Assembly (NCBI RefSeq): GCF_002117005.1
Contig: NZ_CP021023.1
Span: forward strand, 2,108,001-2,172,000
Direction of reading: 5' to 3'
Length of the DNA stretch: 64,000 bases
DNA from: Sedimentisphaera salicampi
GTDB taxonomy: Bacteria > Planctomycetota > Phycisphaerae > Sedimentisphaerales > Sedimentisphaeraceae
The translations under genes were made by a program, and so were the position numbers. Position 1 is the stretch's first letter. Each line of letters opens with the position of its first letter. The notes under the pieces were generated by a model. That model did no database searches. It was not told where the DNA came from and worked only from the letters and a program-made list of their open reading frames with translations. This document shows positions 8,813-18,306 of this stretch, one piece after another.

Positions 8813-9627
8813 CCATAACTGAAATATGCTGCGCATCAGGCATAAGCCGCCAGTATTTTTATAAGACTCGTAAAGTGCGTCAAAAGCAGCTTATTGATGA
8901 GGCTTTTATAATGGATTTGGTAAACCAGGAGCGTTCCTTGCAGCCTCAATTAGGCTGCAGAAAGCTCTTGTCGCTGATATCTGAGGACTTATCAGAAGCG
9001 GGGGTTAGTATAGGTCGAGATCGGTTTTTCGATTTGATGGGCAAGTTTAATAAGCTGATCAAGCCTAAAAGACGCAGCACCTCAACGACTAACAGCCGGC
9101 ACAGGTTTCGGGTCTATAGTAATAAGCTTAAAGATATGAATCTGCAAGGCCCAAATGAGGCAATTGTAAGTGATATAACTTATATACGCACCGATCAGGG
9201 TTTTGTCTATCTTGCTCTTGTAATGGATGCCTTCAGCCGCAAGGTCATAGGTTATGATTGCAGTGATAGTCTTGAGGCCGAGGGTTGTTTAAGAGCCTTG
9301 AACCGAGCATTGAAGCAGATCCCCACCTCAGCAAAGGCGGTTCATCATTCCGATCGAGGCTGCCAGTACTGCTGCAATGCTTATATTGATATGCTCCAAG
9401 AAGCTGGTATTGGTATCAGCATGACAGAAGATAAACATTGTTATGAAAATGCTAAGGCAGAGCGGCTTAACGGAATAATGAAACATGAATATGGTTTGTG
9501 CAATACCTTTGCGAAAAAGGAACATGCCTATGAGGCAGTAAAACAAGCGGTGTTGCTTTATAATACCCGCCGCCCGCATGCAGCATTAGGCTATCGAATA
9601 CCAGAGGCGGTGCACTTGGCAGCGTGA
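8737..9627 (+). CDS. IS3-family transposase OrfB (DDE), made by -1 frameshift
   Basis: Catalytic half of the IS3 transposase with an rve-type DDE fold. The acidic residues are seen in SDITYIRTDQGF, HHSDRGCQY and NAKAERLNGIMKHEYG. The frame opens at 8737, overlaps orfA, and has no good independent start; the GTG at 8875 falls inside conserved sequence. The likely product is therefore an OrfAB fusion starting at 8387, produced by slippage on the A-run at 8744-8752. The fusion junction would read KKKTRYETAHKAYKRASEKE. The frame is intact, so the element may still be competent. Confidence 0.85.
   Translation, partial: RSQKKTRYETAHKAYKRASEKEEKVTITEICCASGISRQYFYKTRKVRQKQLIDEAFIMDLVNQERSLQPQLGCRKLLSLISEDLSEAGVSIGRDRFFDLMGKFNKLIKPKRRSTSTTNSRHRFRVYSNKLKDMNLQGPNEAIVSDITYIRTDQGFVYLALVMDAFSRKVIGYDCSDSLEAEGCLRALNRALKQIPTSAKAVHHSDRGCQYCCNAYIDMLQEAGIGISMTEDKHCYENAKAERLNGIMKHEYGLCNTFAKKEHAYEAVKQAVLLYNTRRPHAALGYRIPEAVHLAA
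8744..8752 (+). other. Slippery A-run for programmed -1 frameshift
   Basis: Nine consecutive A bases near the end of orfA contain an A-AAA-AAA heptamer in the orfA frame. A -1 slip leads directly into the open orfB frame. Known IS3 elements use this type of site. Confidence 0.7.
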
Positions 9628-9680
9628 TATATTCCTCCGTTCCGGTCGCCCTTCGGGCTCCCTCCACTACGGAATATATC
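9626..9680 (+). terminator. Hairpin at the 3' end of the IS3 element
   Basis: GATATATTCC (9626-9635) and GGAATATATC (9671-9680) are perfect inverse complements. Between them lies a second GC-rich stem (GCCCTTCGGGC). The structure overlaps the orfB stop and precedes the right terminal repeat. It may end transcription or protect the element from readthrough; there is no long T-run. Confidence 0.5.
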
Positions 9681-9738
9681 GTTAAATCGTAATAGAAAAG
9701 AGAAAAGAAAAGTGTCAACTTTAAACCAGGACTTGACA

Positions 9739-9905
9739 GGCAAAATCATTAGTGAGAAATTAGTGCCGATTAGCGGCTTAAAATCTTTCTCATATTCAAT
9801 AATCCTGTAGATCCTGTAAATCCTGTCTAAAAAAATAAAACTCCGTCTCTTCCGAATCATTAGCGAAAAATTAGTGTTGATTAGTGGCTGAATATCTAAG
9901 CGTCC
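9739..9905. repeat. Composite dispersed repeat (family B), right part
   Basis: This continues the repeat interrupted at 6384. It holds two family B pieces (9741-9781 and 9857-9893, CATTAGTGAGAAATTAGTG and CATTAGCGAAAAATTAGTG) separated by short-word sequence such as GATCCTGTAAATCCTGTC. From 9905 to 10060 there is only an AT-rich leader ending in a GGAG ribosome site for the next gene. Confidence 0.75.
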
Positions 9906-10060
9906 TTCGTGGTTTAATAAGACTTTTTCAAAAAAATCGGCGGAAATTTTATTTTTTCCTTGAATTCTCCCCTCAAATTCGGTAAGTTCAGTCCGGAAAG
10001 GGCAACTGGCGTTATTTGGGATAAGGTTAAAATTTATTAATTTTTTATCTGGAGATAAAT

Positions 10061-11398
10061 ATGTGTATTCTTAGAGTTTCGGTTATCGCTGCTCTTGCTG
10101 CAGCAGGCATTGCATTCGGTTTCGCCGCAGGCGACGGCACGGCAAACAACCCATACCAGATTTCCACCCCCGACCACCTTGAAGCGGTGAACAACGACCT
10201 CTCCGCCCATTACGTTCTGAAGAATGATATCGACCTTTCGGCCAGAACCTACGACCGGGCTGTTATCGCTCCTGATACTGATTACACCGATTCGGATTTC
10301 AACGGCAGCCTCTTTTCCGGCTCATTTGATGGGGCAGGTTATAAGATTCTGAACCTTACAGTTGACACTTCAAATGTAACAAAAGATTATCCCCGATATC
10401 TCGGCCTTTTGGGAAAAATAGATGGCGGCGAAGTTCGAAATCTCGGAATTGAAAATGCCCAAATAACTGGCGGCGATAATTCAAGATATCTCGGCGGCCT
10501 GTGCGGATATAATCGGGAAGGCACAATCACAAACTGCTATGCGACAAGCGATATTTCAGGCTTTGTTTATCCCGGCGGCCTGTGCGGATATAATGATGAC
10601 GGCATAATAACGAACTGCTATGTAACAGGCTCTGTTTCGGGTGGCGATAATTCTTATTATCCCGGCGGCCTGTGCGGATATACTAGTGGCACAATCACGA
10701 ACTGCTATGCAACAGGCTCTGTTTCGGGAGGTGATAGACTTGGCGGCCTTTGTGGATGGAATTCGAACGGCACGATCGAAAACTGCTATGCCACCGGCTC
10801 TGTTTCAGGCGGCGATGATTCTCATCGTCTCGGCGGCCTGTGCGGATTTAATTCAGGTACAATCGCGAGCTCCTATGCGACCGGCTCTGTTTCAGGAGGC
10901 AGCCATCTCGGCGGGCTGTGCGGATACAATTATGAAGGCACAATCAGGAACTGCTATGCGACCGGCTCTGTTTCAGGAAAAAGAAATCTCGGCGGCCTGT
11001 GCGGAGTGAATTTAGGCACAATTACAAGCTGCTTCTGGGATAAAGAGGCAAGCGGGATTGCCTACAGCTATGGCGGAACGGGGATTACGACAGCCCAGAT
11101 GCAGACTCTGGACACATTTACCAGTGCCGGATGGGATTATGTAAACGAAGATACTAACGGGCAGATGGATCTCTGGTATCAGCATGCGGGCGAATATCCA
11201 AAGCTTTTCTGGCAGGCGATCCCGGGCGACATCAGCTATGACGGATACGTCGGCGAGGCTGATATGATTATTATGGCAGAGCAGTGGCTTCAGGCTCCGC
11301 CGGAACAAACCCGCCTTGAAGCAGATTCCAACTTCGATGAATACGTTGATATTCTCGATTTTGCGATATTTTCAGAAAATTGGCTTTTAGAAAACTAA
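10061..11398 (+). CDS. Secreted GLUG-repeat protein with dockerin-like C terminus
   Basis: Extracellular or surface protein of 445 residues with an N-terminal signal peptide (hydrophobic core ALAAAGIAFGFAAG). Residues of roughly 145-330 contain about seven GLUG-type repeats of some 27-33 residues built on GGLCGYN...GTITNCYATGSVSG, a beta-helix-forming repeat often found in surface adhesins. At the DNA level the repeats are also similar, so unequal recombination could change their number. The last 55 residues (GDISYDGYVGEADMIIMAEQ to the end) form two calcium-loop-like repeats resembling a dockerin. No cohesin is seen in the window. RBS is GGAG at 10051-10054. The biological role is not known; attachment or polysaccharide contact is a guess. 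Confidence 0.8.
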   Translation: MCILRVSVIAALAAAGIAFGFAAGDGTANNPYQISTPDHLEAVNNDLSAHYVLKNDIDLSARTYDRAVIAPDTDYTDSDFNGSLFSGSFDGAGYKILNLTVDTSNVTKDYPRYLGLLGKIDGGEVRNLGIENAQITGGDNSRYLGGLCGYNREGTITNCYATSDISGFVYPGGLCGYNDDGIITNCYVTGSVSGGDNSYYPGGLCGYTSGTITNCYATGSVSGGDRLGGLCGWNSNGTIENCYATGSVSGGDDSHRLGGLCGFNSGTIASSYATGSVSGGSHLGGLCGYNYEGTIRNCYATGSVSGKRNLGGLCGVNLGTITSCFWDKEASGIAYSYGGTGITTAQMQTLDTFTSAGWDYVNEDTNGQMDLWYQHAGEYPKLFWQAIPGDISYDGYVGEADMIIMAEQWLQAPPEQTRLEADSNFDEYVDILDFAIFSENWLLEN

Positions 11399-11424
11399 TT
11401 TTAATATTTATTGAAAGGAATCCA

Positions 11425-11892
11425 ATGTTTTTAGTTAAGGACACCATAGAGCAAAGGGATGAACTGATAAAGTCTCTGGAAGATTTAGACACTGCTGTTG
11501 CTGTTGTGATAGCGGCTGCGCATTTCGAATGGACCCTAAGGCGATGTATTCTCGCTTTGGGAACAAATCCCACAAAGGAAATAAAGGACGAAGAAGGGGC
11601 TTTGTATAAGTGCTGCGGTCTTGATGGGTACAAAGATGCGTGGAAGGAAGAAGTTAAAAATCAAACAGGGGAGAACCTTGCAGAAGTTGTCAGCTCTTGG
11701 GAAGAAGTTCGTAAGGCATTTGAACTTAGAAACAGATTAGTGCACGGCTCAGGCGGGAGCACTGGAAAAGAGTATGGAAGGGATAGAATTGATGTTTTGC
11801 TTAAATCAGCGAGAGAATTGACCGACTACGCTGAAAAGCATGGCAAGAAGATTTACGGGAATAATATTGTAAGAAAAGAAAAACGCGAATAA
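11425..11892 (+). CDS. HEPN-like domain protein
   Basis: Small, mostly helical cytoplasmic protein of 155 residues with the segment FELRNRLVHG, which matches the Rx4H-type signature of HEPN domains (Arg-Asn...His). HEPN proteins are often RNases in toxin-antitoxin or defence systems, though many are inactive helpers. No partner nucleotidyltransferase (MNT) gene is adjacent. An open frame extends back to 11380, overlapping the previous gene, but ATG at 11425 has GAAAGGA at 11413-11419 and is preferred. It sits 26 bases after the GLUG-repeat gene, so co-transcription is possible. The function is not recognisable from sequence beyond the domain. Confidence 0.6.
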   Translation: MFLVKDTIEQRDELIKSLEDLDTAVAVVIAAAHFEWTLRRCILALGTNPTKEIKDEEGALYKCCGLDGYKDAWKEEVKNQTGENLAEVVSSWEEVRKAFELRNRLVHGSGGSTGKEYGRDRIDVLLKSARELTDYAEKHGKKIYGNNIVRKEKRE

Positions 11893-11912
11893 TTCACATA
11901 ACCCAAAATAAT

Positions 11913-12030
11913 CAGCTAAAATTAGCGGCTAATAAATCCCGTCTAAAAAATATCCCCTTAGTGAATCTTAGAGCTGCTTAGTGGCTGAAATATCTCAGCG
12001 GAGATTAGCGGCGAAATCTTAGAACTCTTC
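11913..12030. repeat. Dispersed intergenic repeat, family B copy
   Basis: The wording TTAGCGGCTAATAAATCCCG, then AAAATATCCCCTTAGTG, then TTAGAGCTGCTTAGTGGC recurs with few changes at 49310-49430 and in reverse at 34770-34860. Confidence 0.8.
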
Positions 12031-12078
12031 ATGGCAGCTTTGCCGGAAAATATAGACGCACACATGGCCCTTTAAGGA

Positions 12079-12105
12079 TTGAATTTTTGCATTAATGATT
12101 ATAAT
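12079..12105 (+). promoter_or_regulatory. Candidate promoter of glmS
   Basis: TTGAAT (12079-12084) and a perfect TATAAT (12100-12105) are separated by 15 bases, slightly short. No glmS ribozyme core was recognised between this site and the start codon. Confidence 0.45.
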
Positions 12106-12152
12106 GCTAACTGCGTTATGATTATTTGTTCATTTTTTTTCGGGAAACAGAT

Positions 12153-14000
12153 ATGTGCGGAATAGTAGGATATATAGGCAGTAAGCCTGCCCAGCAGATA
12201 CTTATAGATGGGCTGAAAAGGCTTGAATACCGCGGCTATGATTCAGCAGGCATCGGCCTGCATGGCGGAACAAAAATAAAGATAACCAAGCAGAAAGGCC
12301 GGATTGCAGGTCTCAGCGAGTCTCTCCCCCGAGATAACCCCATCGAAACTGTGGGCATCGGCCACACCCGATGGGCTACTCACGGCGAACCTAACACGGT
12401 AAACTCGCACCCGCATCTCGATTATTCGGGCAAAATATCCGTTGTGCACAACGGGATCATTGAAAATTACGGCGCTTTGAAGAAGTTCCTCATCGAAAAG
12501 GGCTGTGAATTTAAGAGCCAGACCGATACAGAGGTAATAGCGAATCTAATCGGATACTTCTACGAACAGGAAACCGACTGCGAGCAGGACTGCTTCGAGT
12601 GGTCTGTGCAGAAGGCTCTCAATCAGGTTTACGGAACATACGGGCTTGCTGTGATGTGCAGCGATTATCCCGATGTGATTGTTGCAGCGAAGAAGGGCTC
12701 GCCTCTGCTGATTGGTGTGGGCGACGGGGAGAATCTGATTGCCTCGGATGCCTCTGCTATTGTTGAACACACAAAGCAGGTTATATATCTCGAAGATGAT
12801 GAGATGGCGATCGTTGAAAAAGATGACGTTACCATCAAAACCATCCACAACAAACGCATTGAAAGAGAGCTCAAGGAGATTGATTTCTCCATAGAAGAGA
12901 TAGAGCTCGGCGGATACGAGCATTATATGCTCAAGGAAATATTCGAACAGCCAGATGCGCTTTCAACCTGCCTCAAAGGCCGGCTGGATATGAACAACTA
13001 CAAAATTATCCTCGGCGGAATCGAGAATCTCTCCCGCCAGCTCACAACAGCAAAACGCTTCATCCTCACCGGCTGCGGAACTGCCTGGCATGCCTGCCTT
13101 GTGGGCGAGTATCTCATGGAAAGGCTTGCCAGAACGCCTGTTGAAGTGGAGTATGCAAGTGAGCTGAGATACAGAAATCCAATTATCGAGGAGGGAACGG
13201 TAGTGATAGCGGTGAGCCAGTCCGGCGAAACCGCCGATACTCTCGCAGCTATTGAGATGTGCAAGGAGCGCGGGGCCACTGTCCTCGGCGTTGTTAATGT
13301 GGTGGGTTCTACGATCGCCCGCACAACCGATGCCGGAGTTTATCTCAGGGTTGGCCCGGAGATCGGTGTTGCCAGCACGAAGGCCTTCACAGCTCAGGTG
13401 GCAGTGCTTACGATGATGGCAATCGAGCTTGGCAGAAGGCGCCATCTGGACAATGCAAGAACCGAGCAGCTGATTACAGACCTCAACAAAATACCGAACA
13501 TCATCAATGATGTGCTCAAATATTCCGATATGATAAAGGATATCTCCAAAGAATGCGGCGACCGCGAAAACTGGCTCTTCCTCGGCAGGGGATACAACTA
13601 CCCGACAGCCCTTGAAGGGGCTCTGAAGCTCAAGGAGATTAGCTATATCCACGCCGAAGGCCTGCCCGCTGCTGAGATGAAACACGGGCCGATTGCACTT
13701 ATAAACGACGGTATGCCCGCTGTTTTCATCGCCACGCGCTGCTCAAATTACGATAAGATAATCAGCAACATTGAGGAAGTGCGTGCAAGGGGCGGGAAAA
13801 CAATCATTATCGCAAATGAAGGCGATGAGGAAATCGAAAGATACGCAGATTATCTGATTCGGATTCCGAATGTGGATGATGCCCTCGAACCGCTGGTTGC
13901 GGCGATTCCGCTTCAGCTGCTCGCCTACCACTGCGCAGTGCTGCGCGGGCTGGATGTGGATAAGCCCCGCAACCTCGCCAAGAGCGTTACTGTGGAGTAA
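12153..14000 (+). CDS. glmS: Glutamine-fructose-6-phosphate aminotransferase
   Basis: Makes glucosamine-6-phosphate from fructose-6-phosphate and glutamine, the first step toward UDP-GlcNAc for cell envelope and glycans. The start is set at ATG 12153 so that the protein begins MCGIVGYIG; after Met removal the cysteine is the N-terminal nucleophile of the glutaminase domain. An in-frame ATG at 12126 is therefore rejected. The glutaminase domain fills about residues 2-220 (GHTRWATHGEPN, NGIIENY), followed by two SIS sugar-isomerase domains (TGCGTAWHA, SQSGETADT, ASTKAFTAQ, and the C-terminal RGLDVDKPRNLAKSVTVE). Length 615 is standard. A nitrilase-family gene follows 28 bases later. Confidence 0.97.
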   Translation: MCGIVGYIGSKPAQQILIDGLKRLEYRGYDSAGIGLHGGTKIKITKQKGRIAGLSESLPRDNPIETVGIGHTRWATHGEPNTVNSHPHLDYSGKISVVHNGIIENYGALKKFLIEKGCEFKSQTDTEVIANLIGYFYEQETDCEQDCFEWSVQKALNQVYGTYGLAVMCSDYPDVIVAAKKGSPLLIGVGDGENLIASDASAIVEHTKQVIYLEDDEMAIVEKDDVTIKTIHNKRIERELKEIDFSIEEIELGGYEHYMLKEIFEQPDALSTCLKGRLDMNNYKIILGGIENLSRQLTTAKRFILTGCGTAWHACLVGEYLMERLARTPVEVEYASELRYRNPIIEEGTVVIAVSQSGETADTLAAIEMCKERGATVLGVVNVVGSTIARTTDAGVYLRVGPEIGVASTKAFTAQVAVLTMMAIELGRRRHLDNARTEQLITDLNKIPNIINDVLKYSDMIKDISKECGDRENWLFLGRGYNYPTALEGALKLKEISYIHAEGLPAAEMKHGPIALINDGMPAVFIATRCSNYDKIISNIEEVRARGGKTIIIANEGDEEIERYADYLIRIPNVDDALEPLVAAIPLQLLAYHCAVLRGLDVDKPRNLAKSVTVE

Positions 14001-14028
14001 CGCCGGCTGATTGTCGGAGCGATGCTTT

Positions 14029-14832
14029 ATGGCAAAAGTAATTAAAACTGCTGCCTGCCAGTTTCCTGTGTCTGCGGATATTTCCGCTAATCTGGACTGG
14101 ATGATTTCGTTTATTCAGCAGGCGGGAGAGAAGGACTGCGATGTGGTTCACTTCCCTGAATGCTGCCTCAGCGGATACGCATCTGTTGATTTTAAAACTT
14201 GGAAAAATTTCGATTGGGATTTGCTCCATGATTCAGCCGAAAGGGTAGCGCAGGCAGCAAAGGAAAACAATATTTACGTAATCTACGGAACAAGCAGGCA
14301 GAATGAAACCGGCGATAAACCCTACAACAGCCTAATTGTGATTGATAAGGCCGGCAACACGGTGAGCGTGTATGATAAGTGTTTCTGCACGCCCAAGGGG
14401 ATTGCGTTTTACCAGCCCGGCACACAATTCGTTAAATACGAGATTAACGGCATCGTCTGCTCCTCGCTTATATGCTACGACCTCAGATTCCCCGAGGTGT
14501 ACCGAAAGCTCAAGTCGATGGGGGTGGAGTGTATATTCCAGTCTTTTTACAATGCACGCCAGCGAAAGGCCTCTGTACATACCGATATTATGCGTCAGAC
14601 AATGCAGTGCAGGGCAGCCACGAACTACTTCTGGGTGAGTATGACAAATTCCTCCGCACCGATAAGCCCGTATCCTTCCGCCTTTATCCGCCCGGACGGC
14701 AAAATTGCGGCACAGCTCCAATTCGATACGCCCGGGATGATGATAAACAAAATCGACACTTCCCTCGAATTCTACGACGCCTCCGGACCATATCGACAAA
14801 CAGCAATGAACGGCCGCCTAAACAACGCCTGA
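14029..14832 (+). CDS. Carbon-nitrogen hydrolase (nitrilase superfamily)
   Basis: Cytoplasmic amidase-type enzyme of 267 residues. The catalytic Glu-Lys-Cys triad is visible: Glu in VVHFPECCLSGY, Lys in VYDKCFCTPKG, and Cys in SLICYDLRFPEVYR. The start at ATG 14029 (MAKVIKTAACQFPV) aligns with the conserved first strand of the family; an upstream TTG in frame exists at 14011. It probably shares a transcript with glmS, but the substrate cannot be told from sequence. The family includes omega-amidases, N-carbamoyl hydrolases and nitrilases. Confidence 0.85.
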   Translation: MAKVIKTAACQFPVSADISANLDWMISFIQQAGEKDCDVVHFPECCLSGYASVDFKTWKNFDWDLLHDSAERVAQAAKENNIYVIYGTSRQNETGDKPYNSLIVIDKAGNTVSVYDKCFCTPKGIAFYQPGTQFVKYEINGIVCSSLICYDLRFPEVYRKLKSMGVECIFQSFYNARQRKASVHTDIMRQTMQCRAATNYFWVSMTNSSAPISPYPSAFIRPDGKIAAQLQFDTPGMMINKIDTSLEFYDASGPYRQTAMNGRLNNA

Positions 14833-14919
14833 AAGGCTTAGCTTATTGGCTGAGTAATGCCGTATTTTGCAGGTTTTCCTAATTATGATTCGCCGGTTAG
14901 TTGGCTGTACGCTTAGGGC

Positions 14920-16467
14920 TTATTCCCATTCGATTGTGGCGGGGGGTTTGCTGGAGATATCGTAAACCACTCTGTTCACTCCGCGAACCTCGTTTATTAT
15001 CCGGCTTGAGATGATGCTGAGAGTATCGTACGGTATTCGTGAGAAGTCTGCTGTCATAAAGTCTGAGGTGTCCACAGACCGCACAGCGATCACGCTCTCA
15101 TAGCTCCTGTCGTCTCCCATTACTCCCACATTCTTCACCGGCAGAAGAACAGCAAGTGTCTGGCTGCATTGCCTGTACAGTCCGGCGGCCTTTATCTCAT
15201 CGATTAGAATTTCGTCTGCCTGCCTCACGATCCTCAGCTTTTCTTTTGTTATATCGCCGATTATCCGCACTGCAAGCCCCGGGCCGGGGAAGGGATGCCG
15301 CCATACCATATCTTCAGGCAGGCCGAGGTATTCCCCGAGCAGGCGAACCTCATCCTTGAATAGATCCCGCAGCGGCTCAACAAGCCCGAATCCAAGCTCC
15401 TCAGGCAGCCCGCCAACGTTGTGGTGCAGTTTGATATTAGCTGCGAGGTTGCCGTCTTTCGAGCCCGATTCTATCACATCCGGATAGAGCGTCCCCTGGG
15501 CGAGGTATTTTGCGTTTTCGATCTTCTCCGCCTCGGATTTGAACGCCTCAATGAATTCTGCCCCGATAATCTTTCGCTTCTGCTGCGGGTCTGTGATCCC
15601 TTCAAGCCTTCCCAGAAACTGCTCAGACCAGTCCACCACGCGCAGATTAACGTTGAAATGCCCGCAGAATGTTTTTTCAACGCCCTCCCGCTCGTTCTCG
15701 CGGAGAAGGCCGTTATCAACGAATATGCAGTGCAGCCGATCGCCGATAGCCTTGTGCAGAAGCGCCGCCACAACTGAAGAATCCACTCCGCCGCTGAGCC
15801 CGCATATAACGTTTTCATCCTTGAGCTCTGCTTTGAGCTGGGAGATCATCTCCTCTGCGATATCTCCAATCAGCCAGTCGCCATTGCATTCGCAGATCTG
15901 ATAGAGGAAATTCTTGAGCATCTCGCTGCCGTCGGGGGTATGAGTAACCTCCGGATGGAACTGGACGCCGTAGAAAGGCTTCTTCCTGTATTTCACCGCT
16001 GCATAGGGGCAGGTTGGCGTTTGGGCGAGCGTGATGAAATCATCATTGAGCTGATTCACCTGATCGCTGTGGCTCATCCAAACGGTGGTTTTCTCCGGCA
16101 CGCCCGCAAGCAGGCCGGAATCCTCTGATACATGCAGATTCGTCCTGCCGTATTCCCTGCTCTCTGCCGGCCTGATATCCGCGCCGAGAATCTTGCTTGC
16201 TATCTGCATCCCGTAGCAAATCCCCAGCACAGGAACGCCGAGGTCGAAGAGCTTCTCGTCGCAGCTCGGTGCATTTTCATCGTAAACGCTCGCAGGCCCG
16301 CCGGAAAGGATTATTCCCGCAAGGTTTTCCCCTGCAAGTTCTTCTGCCCTCACGCTCGGCGGATAAATCGCCGAGAGCACCTTCTGCTCGCGAACCCGCC
16401 TTGCGATAAGCTGGCCGTACTGACTGCCGAAATCTATTATTGCTATTTTTTCATGAGATTTTTTCAT
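14920..16467 (-). CDS. guaA: GMP synthase (glutamine-hydrolysing)
   Basis: Converts XMP to GMP using glutamine and ATP. The class I amidotransferase domain occupies about residues 1-195, with catalytic Cys84 in GICYGMQ and the His-Glu pair in VQFHPEVTH. The ATP pyrophosphatase domain has the PP-loop [11 protein letters not shown]. The C terminus ends with the expected [11 protein letters not shown]. At 515 residues it is full length. It lies 14 bases downstream of guaB on the same strand, forming a GMP biosynthesis operon. Confidence 0.98.
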   Translation of the reverse strand: MKKSHEKIAIIDFGSQYGQLIARRVREQKVLSAIYPPSVRAEELAGENLAGIILSGGPASVYDENAPSCDEKLFDLGVPVLGICYGMQIASKILGADIRPAESREYGRTNLHVSEDSGLLAGVPEKTTVWMSHSDQVNQLNDDFITLAQTPTCPYAAVKYRKKPFYGVQFHPEVTHTPDGSEMLKNFLYQICECNGDWLIGDIAEEMISQLKAELKDENVICGLSGGVDSSVVAALLHKAIGDRLHCIFVDNGLLRENEREGVEKTFCGHFNVNLRVVDWSEQFLGRLEGITDPQQKRKIIGAEFIEAFKSEAEKIENAKYLAQGTLYPDVIESGSKDGNLAANIKLHHNVGGLPEELGFGLVEPLRDLFKDEVRLLGEYLGLPEDMVWRHPFPGPGLAVRIIGDITKEKLRIVRQADEILIDEIKAAGLYRQCSQTLAVLLPVKNVGVMGDDRSYESVIAVRSVDTSDFMTADFSRIPYDTLSIISSRIINEVRGVNRVVYDISSKPPATIEWE

Positions 16468-16481
16468 TAAAGCGCCTCAGA

Positions 16482-17945
16482 TTACAGCGTATCGGTATAG
16501 TTTGGAGATTCTTTAGTAATATGTATATCGTGCGGGTGAGATTCGGCGATCGAAGCCGCTGTTACCTGCAGGAATCTTGAATTAGTGCGGAGCTGTTCGA
16601 TATTCTGCGCGCCGCAATATCCCATTCCGCTTCGCAGTCCGCCGACTAGCTGGTAGATGTATTCGCTCAGATGCCCGCGATAGGGCACTCTGCCCTCCAC
16701 GCCTTCAGGCACGAGCTTGTTTTTGCTTTCTTCAGCCTTCTGGCCGTACCGGTCTGCGGAGCCGAGAACCATCGCCCCCAGCGAGCCCATCCCGCGATAC
16801 TCCTTGAACTGCCTTCCTTTATATATGATAAGCTGTCCCGGGCTTTCAGCGAGGCCAGCAAGTATCGAACCGAGCATAACGCTGCTCGCCCCTGCGGCAA
16901 TCGCCTTTGAAATATCGCCTGAGAGCTTGATGCCGCCGTCTGCGATTACCGGCACATCGGCCTGATCGGCGTATTTAACCGCCTGCATAATCGCAGTAAT
17001 CTGGGGCACTCCCACACCTGATACAACTCTCGTTGTGCATATCGCGCCAGGCCCGATCCCCACCTTCACAGCATCCGCTCCGGCATCAATCAGGGCTTTC
17101 GCTGCTTCGGTTGTACCTACGTTGCCCGCTATTACGTCTATCCCGCAGGATTTCTTCAGCTCTTTTACGGTATTGATCACATTCTTGGAGTGTCCGTGGG
17201 CAGTATCCACTACCAGCACATCCACATCGGCATCAATCAGCGCATTAGCCCTGTCGTAGTCGTGTACGCCGACAGAAGCCCCCACCCTCAGGCGGCCTTT
17301 ATCGTCTTTCGCTGCCATGGGAAACTGTGTTACCCGCTCTATATCACGCATTGTGATAAGGCCGGTGAGCCTGTCTCCGTCAACGAGAAGCAGCTTTTCA
17401 ACCTTATGACGCTGCAGTATCTCTTTGGCCTGTTCAAGGGTTGTATCAGAGGAGCTGGTTACAAGATTGCTGCGCGTCATAATCTGCTCAACCTTCACGT
17501 TGTAGTCTTCGAGGAATTTCATATCCCTGCTGGTTAGTATGCCCACGAGCTTCTTATCCTCCACAATCACCGGAACACCCGAGATGTGATGTTCGTCCAT
17601 CAGCTCCTTTGCCTTGAGCACGCGGTCGCTGGGGGTGAGCGTGATTGGATCGAGGATTACGCCGTTCTCCGAGCGTTTTACCTTTTCAACCTCCCGCTTC
17701 TGCGCTCTTATGCCCAAGTTTTTGTGTATCACCCCGATTCCGCCTTCCTGCGCAAGGGCAATGGCAAGGGCAGATTCTGTTACAGTATCCATTGCCGCAG
17801 AAACTATGGGGATATTTATTTTTATGTTTCTTGTGAGCCTTGTTGAAATCTCCGCCTCGGAAGGAACGATTTCGCTCTGCTGAGGTACGAGCAGAACATC
17901 ATCAAATGTGATCCCCGTGCCGGCAATCTTTTTCTCGTTATTCAT
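16482..17945 (-). CDS. guaB: Inosine-5'-monophosphate dehydrogenase
   Basis: Oxidises IMP to XMP with NAD+, the committed step to GMP. The TIM-barrel is split by a pair of CBS domains (about residues 95-205: [19 protein letters not shown] and [20 protein letters not shown]). The catalytic cysteine loop is [15 protein letters not shown], and the flap region contains [11 protein letters not shown]. Length 487 is typical of bacterial GuaB. It is the first gene of the guaB-guaA operon and has a promoter at 18062-18090 with a leader of about 110 bases. No guanine riboswitch was recognised in the leader. Confidence 0.98.
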   Translation of the reverse strand: MNNEKKIAGTGITFDDVLLVPQQSEIVPSEAEISTRLTRNIKINIPIVSAAMDTVTESALAIALAQEGGIGVIHKNLGIRAQKREVEKVKRSENGVILDPITLTPSDRVLKAKELMDEHHISGVPVIVEDKKLVGILTSRDMKFLEDYNVKVEQIMTRSNLVTSSSDTTLEQAKEILQRHKVEKLLLVDGDRLTGLITMRDIERVTQFPMAAKDDKGRLRVGASVGVHDYDRANALIDADVDVLVVDTAHGHSKNVINTVKELKKSCGIDVIAGNVGTTEAAKALIDAGADAVKVGIGPGAICTTRVVSGVGVPQITAIMQAVKYADQADVPVIADGGIKLSGDISKAIAAGASSVMLGSILAGLAESPGQLIIYKGRQFKEYRGMGSLGAMVLGSADRYGQKAEESKNKLVPEGVEGRVPYRGHLSEYIYQLVGGLRSGMGYCGAQNIEQLRTNSRFLQVTAASIAESHPHDIHITKESPNYTDTL

Positions 17946-18061
17946 TTTAGCTCTCCGTTGTATAGAGGTATAGCTTTGCTGTGAAGGTAGTATATACCGG
18001 TAGCCCTCGAGAAATGTCGCAAAGGAAATTTACCGGCAAATACTGCTCAACCCGAAGCCAA

Positions 18062-18090
18062 ATTTTACTATATATATCGCTTTCAGTCAA
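18062..18090 (-). promoter_or_regulatory. Promoter of guaB-guaA
   Basis: Read on the minus strand, TTGACT (18090-18085) and TAAAAT (18067-18062) are 17 bases apart, a near-consensus sigma70-type promoter. Confidence 0.7.
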
Positions 18091-18144
18091 GATGGAGAAC
18101 ACGAGCGACAGCCGAGAAAAATTGCAGCGAGTTTCGGAATCTTC

Positions 18145-18172
18145 TTGATAATTTTGCCCGTTGGAATATTAT
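18145..18172 (+). promoter_or_regulatory. Promoter of tRNA-Ala
   Basis: TTGATA (18145-18150) and TATTAT (18167-18172), spacer 16, place a start site about 6 bases ahead of the mature tRNA. It diverges from the guaB promoter. Confidence 0.65.
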
Positions 18173-18184
18173 ATCCCGCTCCGA

Positions 18185-18257
<73 letters not shown>

Positions 18258-18306
18258 TTCTGCTCCTCATTTAAAAACCAATCCTGCTCCTGTTTTAGTC
18301 TGAGCA

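Larger units (their letters stand above)
6385..9738 (+). mobile_element. IS3-family insertion sequence carrying a group II intron
   Basis: The ends are imperfect inverted repeats: TGTCTAGTCCTG...GTTGACA at 6385-6409 and its counterpart ending CAGGACTTGACA at 9713-9738. Inside are an orfA/orfB pair with a slippery A-run, and a group II intron inserted between the left end and orfA. Without the 1.9-kb intron the element would be about 1.47 kb, a normal IS3 size. GG flanks both ends (6383-6384 and 9739-9740), and joining the flanks rebuilds the dispersed repeat wording GTGGCAAAATCATTAGTGA, so the insertion site can be read directly. Confidence 0.85.

Noticed and set aside
12060-12152. glmS ribozyme upstream of glmS
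   Set aside because: The leader is short and AT-rich, and the conserved ribozyme core was not recognised.
12963-13685. Long minus-strand frame of 240 codons
   Set aside because: It is antisense to glmS, which is a certain gene; codon patterns mirror glmS.
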